Positions 1 through 13,100 of a stretch of DNA of 42,379 nt are shown one piece after another. A model generated the notes under the pieces. It was given only the letters and a program-made list of their open reading frames with translations. It made no database searches and was not told the origin of the DNA. The stretch's first letter is position 1; the number at the start of each line of letters is the position of its first letter. Source of the DNA: Gammaproteobacteria bacterium RIFCSPHIGHO2_02_FULL_42_43 (GTDB taxonomy: Bacteria; Pseudomonadota; Gammaproteobacteria; Coxiellales; Coxiellaceae); NCBI GenBank assembly GCA_001801425.1, contig MGXR01000012.1, forward strand, positions 1,597 to 43,975, written 5' to 3'. The position numbers were made by a program, and so were the translations under genes.

Positions 1-420
1 TGCATAATCATGTGCGCTGTATTTGAATTTAATCCATCAAATACAGCTAATATTCCTTTGGCGATATTAGAATTTTCGTGTGTGTAGAGTTCTTGAGATA
101 TCCAATCTTCCCAGCCATGACCTGTGTTTTGCACTTGCTGCATATCGCTCGCTAACGCGCGCGGCTCCCTGTTGAGTGATGCGCTACCACTCGCATATGT
201 ATTGTAATTCAGCTCACTCGTGCCATCTTCAATTGAAGATATTTGTTGATCCCAGCTATTATCCATCATTTGTTGATATTGTTGTGCGATGTCGTCATCG
301 GGGTTGTAGGTGGGATCGATGTGGGTGGAGCGAATAAACAAAATCGGAGCCGCGAACGTGAGTGAGCGGTTACATTTTATATTTAATGATTCGTTCATTG
401 GCTTCGCTTTTATTATTCAT
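1..420 (-). CDS. Orphan Rhs C-terminal tip, partial at left edge
   Basis: An open frame starts at an ATG at 418-420 and runs leftward off the window without a stop. From about 330 down to 1 it is nearly the same protein as the intact Rhs at 1822-2187: both carry THIxPTYNPDDDIAQQYQ, then SSIEDGTSELNYNTYASG, then DWISQELYTHENSNIAKG. The first 30 or so residues are not Rhs; part of them is encoded by a dispersed GC-rich repeat. No convincing ribosome binding site precedes the ATG. In known Rhs loci, displaced C-terminal cassettes lie downstream of the active toxin and its immunity gene and are normally silent until recombined; this fits that pattern. The toxin domain it would carry is outside the window. 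Confidence 0.6.
146..169. repeat. GC-rich dispersed repeat inside orphan Rhs frame
   Basis: The core CGCTCGCTAACGCGCGCGGC is found here, inside Rhs at 1998-2021, and in intergenic copies at 19334-19356 and 21679-21703. On the minus strand it encodes EPRALAS in frame with the Rhs tip. Confidence 0.75.
338..374. repeat. Dispersed repeat, inverted orientation, in orphan tip 5' end
   Basis: The segment reads AATCGGAGCCGCGA then GTGAGTGAGCGGTTA. It closely matches the segment at 21189-21219 near the mutT stop. It marks the point where homology between the orphan tip and the intact Rhs ends (about 322), so it may be the junction of the rearrangement. Confidence 0.55.
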
Positions 421-526
421 TTATGCGGTTGTGAGTGGTTGTGGTTGTGCGTTGTTTTAAATTTTTAAAGAAAAAATTTATTTTTATTTCAATTTATACT
501 ATTCTTTAACTGAATTACTCTTTATT

Positions 527-808
527 TTAAACAACCTCAAAACTTCCAGTAAGCAACTGTACCGCGTCCTTGATATTCTGAATTATCAAATTTTTATTAT
601 CTGCGCTTATACGTACTTTTTTGCCTCCATCATTCCAGTCAACAGCATCACTTACATATATATAAGCTTTTCTATTTTTTAAATCATAGCTAATACCAAG
701 ATCAAGAATATAATTTTTATAGGTATATCGCATAATCTCAGGGCCCACAATTTGTATTGCAAATCCTTGATCACTTTCCACTCCACCTTCATTTATTTTT
801 TTTAACAT
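527..808 (-). CDS. Small protein downstream of rhs, second immunity candidate
   Basis: This 93-residue protein has no signal peptide or membrane segment. It is mostly beta-strand-like, with alternating segments such as NYILDLGISYDLKNRKAYIY, followed by a helix near the C-terminus (IIQNIKDAVQLL). A GAGG ribosome binding site lies 8 bases before the ATG. It starts 19 bp after the stop of the preceding small gene and is on the same strand as rhs, so it is probably co-transcribed with the toxin. I do not recognise the family. Position and size suggest an immunity protein, either for the Rhs toxin or left from an earlier toxin cassette. It could also be unrelated cargo. Confidence 0.7.
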   Translation of the reverse strand: MLKKINEGGVESDQGFAIQIVGPEIMRYTYKNYILDLGISYDLKNRKAYIYVSDAVDWNDGGKKVRISADNKNLIIQNIKDAVQLLTGSFEVV

Positions 809-827
809 CCCTACCTCGGTTTAAAAA

Positions 828-1106
828 TCAAACCGATTTATTTTTTACAGGGAAAGAAATCGAAACATTGTGTTCGTGGCAAATAAAACCTTCATCGGGA
901 GAATTGTGTGGAGAACCTCGATAACTCCAATATTCCAAATCAGGTTGTTCAAGTTTTATTTTTTCTTTTGCTGATGACGACAACTCTAATTTCATGCGAA
1001 TATCTTCTTTTACGTTAGACCAACCATCAGAAACCTCCGCAATTTCATTGCCATTGACTTTCAGAAAATCAAGGACGAAAACGATTTGTGGGCAATTGAT
1101 TTTCAT
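828..1106 (-). CDS. Probable immunity protein overlapping rhs 3' end
   Basis: This 92-residue acidic protein begins at the ATG at 1104-1106. That start has a strong GGAGG 9 bases upstream and is preferred over a start 9 codons further up that lacks a site. The gene overlaps the last 38 bases of rhs in another frame, so it is translated directly behind the toxin. There is no signal peptide or membrane segment; the C-terminal half contains several His, Cys and aromatic residues (GFICHEHNVSISF). I do not recognise the family. Its place immediately after, and overlapping, the toxin tip is the usual one for a cognate immunity gene of an Rhs or contact-dependent toxin, so that role is inferred from context. 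Confidence 0.75.
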   Translation of the reverse strand: MKINCPQIVFVLDFLKVNGNEIAEVSDGWSNVKEDIRMKLELSSSAKEKIKLEQPDLEYWSYRGSPHNSPDEGFICHEHNVSISFPVKNKSV

Positions 1107-4100
1107 TGTAAAATTCCTCCAAATTAAATTCATTTTCTAAACGTAATGCGCATGAATAATTATCAATAAAAAATTGTCTACCGCCTCCAACACCAAACTG
1201 TGGATTGGCGTGAACAACACTACTAGGAATTCGAGCATCATTTACGACCTTATAAGCGGCAATATTAGAGCGATATCCTCTTATCGGGTGTGGTTGAATC
1301 TGTAGGTTTTCACCTAAAACTTCTTTATTTCCCGCCGCACCTAATGCTGTTTCAAAATCAGTATAAAAAGCCGACTGCCCAGGTATTCCACCATACACTA
1401 CATCACCAGCACGTAATGTTGTCATTTCCCAAGTATCTGCCGAATATCCATGAGATATTTGATCAATTTTTGCTTCAAGCACAGGATATCCAGTTTCTGC
1501 ACGTGCAAATTTAGAAGCTGTAACATTATCCATCACCCTCAACCGCATCGGTGAAAGTGCATTGACTTCACGGCTGCCAAACATACTCGCCCAATTTTTT
1601 GCAACACTTGAGGTGCCTGCAATAAGACTGTCTACTCCGTGAATCACCTTGTTTGCGATAGAATCAAATTCACCACCAAACGCAAATGTAGCAGCTGCTA
1701 TTGCAGCATCAGTGTATGCTTGACCTTCAGTAACTGAATGTCCAGTGATTGGATCAATTTTTGAATATGCTTCTCTCAATGCGACGGTTGGATTCATTGC
1801 GTGATCTGGTGCTAATCCATGCATAATCATGTGCGCTGCATTTGAGTTTAATCCAGCAAATACATCTAGTATTCCTTTGGCGATATTAGAATTTTCGTGT
1901 GTGTAGAGTTCTTGAGATATCCAATCTTCAAAACCATTCCCCGTAGTTGTTTGTGCTTGTGGCAGGTTGCTTGGTAATGCACTTGCTATTGAAATCTCGC
2001 TCGCTAACGCGCGCGGCTCCCTGTTGAGTGATGCGCTACCACTCGCATATGTATTGTAATTCAGCTCACTCGTGCCATCTTCAATTGAAGATATTTGTTG
2101 ATCCCAGTTGTCATCCATCATTTTCTGATATTGTTGTGCGATGTCGTCATCGGGGTTGTAGGTGGGATGGATGTGGGTGGAGCGTGAATGATTGTCATAA
2201 CTTTCAGGCGCTTTTGGAGATCGGGGGTTGGTATTTTTGGGCTTTATATTAGCATTATTGCTCTCTTTCTTATCCATATGTTTTGCCAGCGGGTCAGCGA
2301 CATCTTGTGCCACATCACCTAAACAACTGGCTGCGAGGTCTTGTGCGCTCACGTGACAGCCGATGGCTTCATTCAAGCCGAAATTCGCGAGTTCGTCGGC
2401 GCCTTGGGTGACTAAGCCGGGCGCTTTGACCAATTTATTTTTGATAGCGCCGTCAATTACGGTGGCAGCGGCTTGTTCAATTATAAATTTTAAATCAAAT
2501 GATTTTCGAAGGCCTAGTGACATTTGCAGCACTTGCATGCTAGCGCCGATTACTGCGGACTCAGCAAATGCTTTGACATATTTTCCGTCATTCAATAAAG
2601 TTTGAATTTTAAATGCGTTTTGAAAACCTGCAGTTGCTCCTGCAGCGATTCCGTTTTCCATCATTTCTGTTACTGAAAAATGATGTGAATCACCAAATGC
2701 AATCGCGATGCCTTGTTGTGCTGCATCGGCAAGAGCGCCTGCAACAGCAGTCAGCATGATCGTTCCACCTACCGATGTAGCAAATGCAGCACCAAATATC
2801 GCGATACCCGCCGCTGGTGCAAAACACATAATAACAATCGCTGCAACAGCACCCAACACTTCATCCCAAAAATTTTCGTGATGCGGCGGTGGTGGCGGTG
2901 GCACAGGTGTTTTTAATGCAGGGTACAATTGATTGTAAAGCGTGCTCATGAATTTTTGGTATGAAGTAAAATTTCGCGCTTTGTTGTGAGCGGCAATAAT
3001 AGTTTGCGTGCTGATGCATTGACCAGGCGCCAGAACTGATCCGCTGTATGCTTGTACAATGGGTGCATAACTTGCATCCCCAAAAAGACGTTGCGCAATA
3101 GTGTCCCAAGTATCATTGGGTAAAATGAGAGTGGAAGAACGCGAAGAAATATCGGATAACTGCAACCCCCTAATTGGATTTGCGATCATCTGCAAAATCA
3201 TTCGGGTTTCGCCCCAATAGGGTTCCTGAAAAGTGCGATATTCCGCGACAATATTCCCTGCGGGATCCGGAAAAAATTGAGCGGCATCACAAACGGTAGC
3301 CGCCCCGCTCGAAGAATTAATAGACACAACCGTTTCACTAAGACAGGGGCCATTTAAACTGGTGTTAAAAAAAATGGTGCGCGAATCTTCACTATTTCGA
3401 TTAAATGGATTTTTCACTCCGGTAACGGCGCTCAGCTGAGTGTTAGCCTCGTAATAACGATCACTGGTTACTTGACTTTGTCCAGACTGATTAGTGCGTG
3501 TGCCAGTAATCTCTGCAATCACTGTTTGATCAAAACAAGTAAGTTTCATTGTTAAATCATCGTCAACAACATCGCCACGCCTGTTAACACTGGAGTGAGA
3601 GTGTAACGGTAATCCGTCTACATTAAATCCTTTGTCGAACATGGCGTGTGCTGTTTGATAAATTTCATGGTCATCGGAATCAGTCAAATTTCCATTCAAA
3701 TTATATTGATTTTTAGACGACTGAGAATTGCCATTACCTGCATCTAAATAAGTGGTATCGTCAAGAGAATCCGGGGTGTATTGAAACGTTTTAGTAGCAC
3801 CAACATACGGTGGACCCAATGGATCTGCAAGCACGCTGGATAATCGATCGCAAGTGTCATGCTGTATGATAAGGGAACTTGCAGAAGGCCCGGTGGTTGT
3901 ATTCATAAATGGCACAATGACCGGACTCTGAGTCTGCAATAACTGAGCTCCATAGGATAATAAACTTCCTTGTGTTACTTGCGTCATATATGGCCATCGA
4001 AAAATAGTTGTAATATTTCCGTCGCGACCCATCACCCCATCATTAATCAACACACGATCTGCATCATCATTCGTCCACCACCCATCATGCGTCGCCAAAT

Positions 4101-7100
4101 CCCCTGAAACAGGCTTAAAAGATGCATTCATGCGTCGACGATTGCTGACTGCATCATAATCGGTTGCCAAAGAAAATCCTTGATCGACTTGTGTAGAAGC
4201 CCATTTCATTGCGTTATACGTCATTGACGTTTGACGCAAAATATTGCCGGCACCTGTTTTTTCTTCTAAAAAAATTGGATTGCGTTCGATATCAAATAAT
4301 TTGACAAGCGATTGTGGATGCACGGTATTCGTATCAACAATTGTTTTTAAACGCAGTGGTGTTAAATATCCATAGATTTTATTTTGCAGCGGTGTTGCAA
4401 CCGGCGTGTTGGAAAAAGTATTCGTCGTGGTATCAAACGCCAGCATATTGCCGTGATTGACACTAATACCAAGCTCTGCGGAAATTAAAGCGGCAAAGTT
4501 ATAAAGATATTGATATTGAGAATTCGATCCGTCGATTTTACTCTGCATTTTCCCCCAAAAATCGCGAGTCATGGTGACTGTATAAACAACCGTGCCATCA
4601 GTGCCTTTTGCAGTGTGAACTAAAATTTGATGATGAGGATCGTGCTCATACTCATGCGATTCACCCATCGGTAAAAATTCAGCAGACATATCACCGTAGG
4701 GCCCTTGCGCATATCGTTTAACGCCTGTGACGCTGCCCGCGGGTGGTGTGATTTCAATTGCAAAACCATTTCCATTAAAACAATAATTCCACGCATCGCC
4801 GGAGGGCATTGTCACTTGTGTAATTTTTCCTTTGCGATTGAAGGTTTTATTCCAGGTATTTCCCGAAGCGCTGGTGACTTGTATCGCTTCGCCAAAAGTA
4901 TTTAACGTATTTTTGAAATACGGTGTTCCATCTGCTGCAATACGTTCTACTTCTTGATTCGCTTCATCACGAATAGTGGCTTCTGTGTGGTTATTCGCAT
5001 CTTGCACGCCAATTTTGCCAGCCATTTCGTTGTAGCCCGTTTTCGTTTGTGGCTGCACGATGCTCGCTGTACCATGTTCGTCAACCACGGTAATCGCGGG
5101 ATCTGTTTGCAATACCACTTTATGAGATTGATTGCGTTTAAATTCCGTTCTATTTAAAGCGGGTGTCACCACGGCAGATTTTTTATTAAAATTGTTCCAT
5201 TCTGGTTGAATCAGCGGGCGAATAATAGTGTCTGCTCCAACATTACTTTCGGCAAAAAAAGCGGATTCATCATTTGCAATCGCTGAAAACGTATGAATAT
5301 TTTTATCACCCAAGTGATAACGATAGATATCGCGAGGTAAATGACGCGCGTCGATTTTCAATTGACGCGACGCGCGATCAATCACAACTTCTTTTTGTAA
5401 TTCCCATTTTCCGGGTTGGCCATAATGCTCAATCCAAACATGCAATTGCGGATTTTCGGGCAATTCAAATGGATGGGTTAATTCGATAACAGAAGAAGAT
5501 CGCGCAGCAACTGCGTGATTTATTTTTCTTGGCCAATCGAGTAAAAATTTCCAAGAGAGTGGCGTTATTTCTTTTTCTTGATCGACAGCATAACGCGGCT
5601 TCAACACATGCTTTAACGACACAGAATAAGCACCTTGCGGTAAATCTGAAAGATCCGCATAAAATCGATTATCTTCTTTTTTATAATTCATAGAAATAAT
5701 GCGATCAGAAAACCCTTCTGCTGAAATAATTAATTTCATCGCATACTTTTTTGGATCAATGTGTGCTGCAACAGAAACGCAATTGCCGCAAAACAAAATA
5801 GATTTTGGTGCCAAGGTTGGCTGATTATTACTGTCTAAATATCCGGGCTCAACCAAGCCAATGGGTCGCCCACCATCATCAGGCACAATTTCACTGAATG
5901 CATAATCGTTGACGTTATCGCGATTATTTAAAATCGGTTGTATATCGGTAACAGTAGATAAATCTTGCGTCAGTGAAAGAATTGACACTGTCTCAGTACC
6001 CGATGAATCACACGCGCGTAATTTCGCAGCGCCATTTTCATCCGTAGTCAGCCACTCTTGCCCTGCTTGATTACTTTTGTGCTGCACAGGCCATGTGCCG
6101 TCACCCGGCCCCTCTGCAGTCACAGAAAATGCATCACGTTGCAACGCATGTGTATTTAACAACGTATTATCACGATAATTGGCAGACGAAGTTTTACGAT
6201 CAATTTTATCATACCCCATACGGTGTTCATCGATATGCGTTTCTCGATAATTTTTAGTTGAGTCCGCATTGGCGTTCTGCGTTTCGTGATATTTGCGAGC
6301 AAGCTTACTCGTTTTTGTAAACGTCATGATACGCAAATTATTTTCGGGATCCTGTTTCATGATAATGCGTCGCTTAGGATCGCGCAAAAAACGATGATAA
6401 CGATCTTGATCAGAGACAACAATTGGAGCTGGAATGGCATCCGATGCGGGATCTAAAGTAACTGCGCAACCACTATCAGGCAAATACGTTTCTACTTTAT
6501 CGCCATGCATCGAATGATGATAATACGTAATTGGGCGCAATTGAGTGGTAGTCCCATCTGGTTTTGTTTGCGTTCGAGCAACGCCCGCTTTTGCAACCAA
6601 ATAACGCCGCTCATCATAATAAAAAATTTCTTGCGAGCCATTCGCATGCGTGATGGATTTAATTAAGTTGTCAGCGGTGTAGGTGTAAGTCTCGCTGAGT
6701 GTTGCCGGCGCATTATCGACGATGGGTTGCCCCGCAGTAACTGCTTGTGTAACGACATTTTGATGAAGTTTTCCTGTTTTGCGATTTAAAATATCGCGAG
6801 TATAGATAAAATGACGATCATTTACGGAATCAGTGAACGTGGACAACAACGTTAGCAAATCCAAAAAAGAAATTGTTTCTGCTGGCATTTGTGCTGCAGG
6901 AATTTTAGTTGCGTATTGATACTCGTCTATTTTTTTTCCTTTAACATTGCGTGTGATGACTGTCGCTGCGCCATTGGGATTAATTTCAGCAATTTTCTTG
7001 CCTTGTTTGTCGTACCAATATAATGTTTTCTTCCATCGATTATTATTTTGATCAATCGCAACCGCATCCGAAATTTTTTCTCGAAAGGCGTTGTAGCGAT

Positions 7101-10100
7101 ATTGTTGTGTGGGTGCTTGAACAGAAATAGAAGGCGCTATTGCGGGATTAATATTGGGAATATAACACACCACCGCATCGCGTTTCGTTTCAATTAATTT
7201 ACCAACACGATTAAATCGGCAACGATAATGATGATCCTTTGTCTCATCTTTGATTAATGCATTTTGAATAACATCCGGTGTTAATCCAGTGGTAATATAC
7301 TGCGTGATATCAATCGTCAATTGTTTGTCATAAAACGTGAAACATTCTGCTTCGCCAAATACATTGCGTTGATACTCAATCACATAACCTTCGGCATTCA
7401 CGCGATATTGCAAAAAGCCTTGCGTGTTATACACGTAATATTGAGGATTTCCTGCTTCATTCATCTTTACTAATTGATGACCGTGCGCGCCAAAAAATGT
7501 TTGGCGATTCAATGTTTGAAGTATTTCGGGACGTGTTGTCATGCTTGCCGGTTGAGTTGGATCATCAACCGGAACCAAATTCCACTGATCTTTTATTTTT
7601 TTATCTAGTCCATCGTAATCAAAAAACACGGGTAATTCATCCGATGTGCCAACACCAGAGGTAATTTGTATCGGCAAATCGTTTGCATCAAATTCAGTTT
7701 TTTTGGCAACTGATAATGTTTGCTGGCTCACCACAATTTTTCCAGTGTTGGGATCCACATTGGAAAAATACGCCGTTGTTGTTGGCGAAAATTCATCGGT
7801 CATGCGATTCGCGCCATCGGATTCATAATGCCAGGTGTGGCCACTTAACGTGGTGTAATACGTTTTGCGACTGGCGCCATCATATTCCCACGTTTCTGAT
7901 ATTTTAAGCGCATTGGTGCGCGATAAAAGTCGACCTGCTTGATCGTAAGCGCAAGTCAAAATATTATCTTTGGATGGATCAGGCGTTAATTGATATAGTA
8001 TGTTCAACATCATAGGGTAATGTGGATTGATTGAAATCCCACTTGTAAATTCAGTTGTTGATAATTTCCGTTTGGAATCACCATCGTAATCGTAACGAAT
8101 GACAGCGCCATTAGCCGCTACATGAAAATGCAGCCGATTTAAATCATCCGGAATCCAATAGGTGTGTCTGTCTTCACCGGTTGTGACCAGTTGTTGCGTA
8201 ATTTGATCGATGGATAACTGTGAGAACGCTTCAGGGTCAGCCACTGCAGTGGCATAACGAATTTCCCAATTCACTGCATGCGGTATTGAGCAATATCTTT
8301 TTTCGGTCACAAACCCTTCGGCATCAATCACAAATCGCTCTTGTCCGATCGCATCCAATACACGAAAGGTTGCTTTATCGTGCGCTACATCACGCAAGGT
8401 TTGACACAATGTTTCTAATTTTTTTGTGCTGAGTGCTGCGGGATCAACTGTTGTTGGTGTTTTATATTGTATGGTTGCAATTTCTTTCTCGTTGGTGTTA
8501 TAACGTGTTTCAACAATCGCACCCGCACCACACAGGCGAAATCTTTCACGGTTAGCTGCATCATAAAAATAATAAGTTTGTCTGTCGTACGGTGTTTGCG
8601 TGATGAGGGCCGCAACCGCGCTTTCTGATATGCCGGGAGAGACTGTTGTTAAATCAATCGCTTTCATATATTGCAAAATAACCGTTGCTTTATTATTTGC
8701 ATTGTATTGATATTCTGTCACGCCACCTTTTGGATTAATTGAATAGCGAATGTTGCCGACAATATCACGAACATAAAAAGTGATTTGACCTTTGGGGTCT
8801 TTTTTGGCAATCGTTCGATTGCAATGATCAAAAATGGTTTCGCGTGTTAATTTTAAACCCTTAGGATCAACAATTTTTTTGGCGGGTCTTCCAAAATCGT
8901 CATGCTCCGTTTCTTCAGTATAAGATTTTTCTTGATCGGTTGTGGAATGCGATAATGCACTTATTTTTTCAAGGCCATTATAATTTTGCGTTGTCACGAC
9001 CGAAGCAGAATTGGGATCAGCGGCGTTGAGCAATGCATGATGTTCCGTTGCAAGCCCGCGTTTATTTGAAACGATTTTTCGAACGGCATCGTTCGCAGCA
9101 GTCACTTGATCGCGCACATTGAGCGGATTCCAATGTTGTGACGTTTTATACGAAAATCCACCATCATCTTTTACGTGAGTTTTTAGCAAACGACTTTGGG
9201 TATAATCCATGGTGTTCGTGTTCGAAAAACATTGTGCACCAGAAATATCGTGAGTGCGCGGCAAATTGCGCAAATCATGCCATCTCGATTCGGTATTATT
9301 AAGTGCATCAGTTTTTTGCTCCCAAGCATTTTCAGCATTGTATTCAGTTAAAAAAATATTACCCATCGTGTCTTGATGTTGAATGATATTACCAAATGCA
9401 TCTGCAGTATCTTTCGTGCTGGAGATCACATTATTATCTTCATCCACAATACTTTTTTGCGTGACACGCTGATTATAAACAGTTTGGATCGATTGCTTCA
9501 TCGGCAACGTTCGACCAGTTTCACGTTTAAATGCATCGTGTGCAAAAGAAGTAGTGCGTTTTAACGCATCTGTTTTAGTTGCGAGCGTGCCGCGCGGTTG
9601 ATAAGTCATAGTGGTTTCAGCACCGTTGCCATCAATGGATTTTGTGCAAAGACCGTGTAAATTGTTATATTCTTTTTGAGTAGCAATCGAATCACTTGCG
9701 GTGGTTTTCGTGATTTGAGTAATTTGTTTTTTAGCATTGATTTCGCGATTTATTTGCAGTGTGGGTGACGTATCATGCACCGGCACTTGTTTTTTATCCC
9801 ACAAATTAAAAGCGTGATAATGCGTTATCGTTTCATATCCATCGGGGTCAATGTGATCACATACGGCGCCACCAGCATCATATTGAAATTGATCGATGGC
9901 ATCGTGACCTGCATCTGAAATCAGCAGTGCCAACACCGCATCTGAAATAAATCCACCGAATTGCGGCAATTGCGTTGCATCCACTCCTTGAGCAAATCGC
10001 TTCAATTTTTCTGGCTTGGAAAAAATCGCTTCTAATTTTTTTTGTGTGGCTTGACCATCAGGGCCGATGATCAACACAACGCGTTTGTCTTTGTCGTAGA

Positions 10101-13100
10101 AAAAATAAGTGCTGGCATCGGCAGTCGCATCATCCGGCCTGATATCAAGCGTTGCCAGATGCAATCCTGTTTGCTCATCAAACACATAGCGCAATGCTTG
10201 ATTTTCCCACACGGCATTCACTTGTGCAGTTTTCTCATCCGGAGTTAAGTGCGAATTATATAAAATTGCGGCAATTTTTTCATAAACGAGTGGTGTTGCC
10301 TCTGCAATGCAATCACCCCAAGTATTAAATCTTTTTGCTGTGGTATGTTCGTCAGTATCATCGGAAATACTTTCTAACACCGAATGATTCATATTGTCGT
10401 ATGCGATCGTGTGTGAACACTGATTTGGTAAAAGTGTTGCAATCACGCGCGCTAACAAGTCATAACTATTTGTCGTGATTTGATCTTCTGAATTGCTTTT
10501 GGGAATTAAAGTAGCAGGATCACTGTCAACTGTCGGCGCAACTGGTGATGGATTAGCAAACGCCGTGGTAGTCTTTGGTTTTCCATTGGGATAATAATCT
10601 TGTGCAATCGCATAATATGCTCCATCCACACCATCCACCGTTAAAATAATTTTATTTTTAGCATTGCGATAAAAAAATTGGGGGTAATCATCTGGCGATG
10701 TATTCGGTAATTGCAGAATGCCATTCCACATGAGCGCAATTGGCGTTGCAAACGAATATCGCGCCACTTCAAATCCTGCTGCGCTGTATTGATGCGTGAC
10801 AACATATCCCGCTGCATCTTGCGTTGCGATCACGCGATCATCGTTGTCGTAAAAATACAAGGTGCTGTGATCATGCGCTGCGGGCACTCGAGAAAAAGAA
10901 TCGATCACCAACGAACTTAACTCATCGGGAGTAATAAAATCAGCGTAAATAATATCGGTGGTCACGCGATTTTTCACGTCATATCTTTTTTCGGTGATCG
11001 CCCCTCGCCCATCAATCGAAAAACGCAAACGATGCGATGTATCAAAAAATTGATACGTTGACACATCGCGCTTTGCATCACGCTGCAAAGATTGTTGCAT
11101 CCAAGAAAATGTGGGTGGCGCTGTTAAATTATTCACAGGCACTTGGTTGTAATATTCAATGATTTGAGTATACGAATGTAAATCATCGTAAATAGTTTGA
11201 GACACGCGTCCTTCAGCGGTAATTGAAAATCGCACGCGATTCAGACTATCAAACAATTGATAGGATGTTGTGCCATCAATATCTTGAACCGCAATCACAC
11301 GACCAATCGCATCGCGCTGCTTGGCAATAGTACGAGTCACGTCACTATCTGGAATTGAAATGGAAATTAAATTTTCTAATCCTGTGTCATCCTTTGTATG
11401 CGTTTCTTTTCGTCCATTGGGTTGCGTGGTCACGCAAGCATTGCTTGAAAATTTATTTTCTTTGCTTTCACTGCAAGCATTGATTGATTCTGTGTTGCGA
11501 TATAACGCATCGAATTGAGCGGTTGTGATGGCAGAACGATTGGTATCCAATTTTTCAGTCACAGAAGTGGCAGCGCCCCATAATGTGAATTCAGAAGTGA
11601 TCGATGAAGCGTCTTCGGTTGCAATGCCATTTCCATTGGAATCCACCGCGGAAAAACGCTGCACTTTTTCGTGTTGATCACGCAGATTGCGATCAATCAC
11701 CATCAATGAAACAGAATCTTTTGCTTGCAGTGCCGCCCAAGCAACCATGTCATCGTATGTTAGCGTTTGCGTGTCAGGAATTGTTGAAACATCAAATGCT
11801 GCTTTTAAATACGTGCGAATCGTCGTTTGCGATGCATCATCAGCATAATCATATTGCGTCACAGTGCCAGTTGGCGACACCACAAAAGCCAGTTGAACGC
11901 CTGCTGCATTAGTCATATAAACATATCGCGTGACTGACCACGTTTGATCGGTCGACGATGTTGCTTCTCGTTTAATAACACAAGCGTGATTGACAGAATC
12001 GTATTGATATTCTGTTAATTGATTATTTGCGCCAATGAATTTTGATATTAATCCTGAATCAGTGAGACTCCAGATTTTTTTGGCACCATTGGGTTTCGTG
12101 ATACTTTGTAGCACGGATCCCGCGTAATCACATTTTGTTGTTAACGAAATCGCATCCGATACTGTGTCACCACATTGTGTTGTCCAGGTTTGAATAAGGG
12201 AATGATCGTTGAAAGCAGCGGTTTGTGAAAATCCCAATGCATCGGTGATCACGGTTTGTTGATCATTGTATTGAAATTGGTAAGCACCGCCATTAGCACC
12301 CACTTGTAACGATTTTATTTTGGGTGTTGTATCGGTGGTATATAAAAAATTGATGACGGTATTGTCGGATTGCACGATGTTTTGAAGCTGATTGGTATTT
12401 CCAACATAAGCGTAATTAATTTGATATTGATCAGTGGTGGGAACTGTGACGGATTGTAAACGTTGTTGATTGTCGAAAATCCACGTGCCTAACAAGGTGG
12501 ATTCAGTTTCGTTTTTTTTGGTAAATGAAAAAGTAGTGATTTGATTGCTGGTTGCAATGGTATAAGTGCCCGCATCAGATTCGATTGTTTTTAAATTATT
12601 ATCGCTATCGTAGGTATATTGCATGGAAAATCCGCGACGATCAGTGACCGATTGAATTTTCTTGTTAGCGCCAAAAATAGTTTTCTCGCCGCTGTCAGGA
12701 TTAAATTTTGTAAATGTATTATCTGAATTTTTGGTAATGAAATATTTTGATGCGGCACCATCGGGTGAAACAAACGCATTTTGTTTATTATCCCAACTGT
12801 AAGCAATCAATGATCCATCTTGTTCGCGAAGATATATTTCATTGTCATCAGCGCTTGTTATTTCAGGAATGTTAGGCGCCCACGGTGTTTTGTTTTGCGC
12901 GTTATACACAAATCCAAAATCAAAGTTACCAATACGCTCTTCGGTTTTTACAAGATAAGAGGGAACAATCAGATTACCCGTCGCCACATTAATTTGCGGC
13001 AATACACGCGATTGACCCACACCTGCCGATGATAACCATTCACCCGTAAAACTCGTGTTATCAAACTGACTGCCCAGGTTAGCATTCGCGTAAACACGAA

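Noticed and set aside
2713-3109. Short frames in both directions within the LysM and hydrophobic part of rhs
   Set aside because: They are shadows of the rhs frame, which is continuous through this region.
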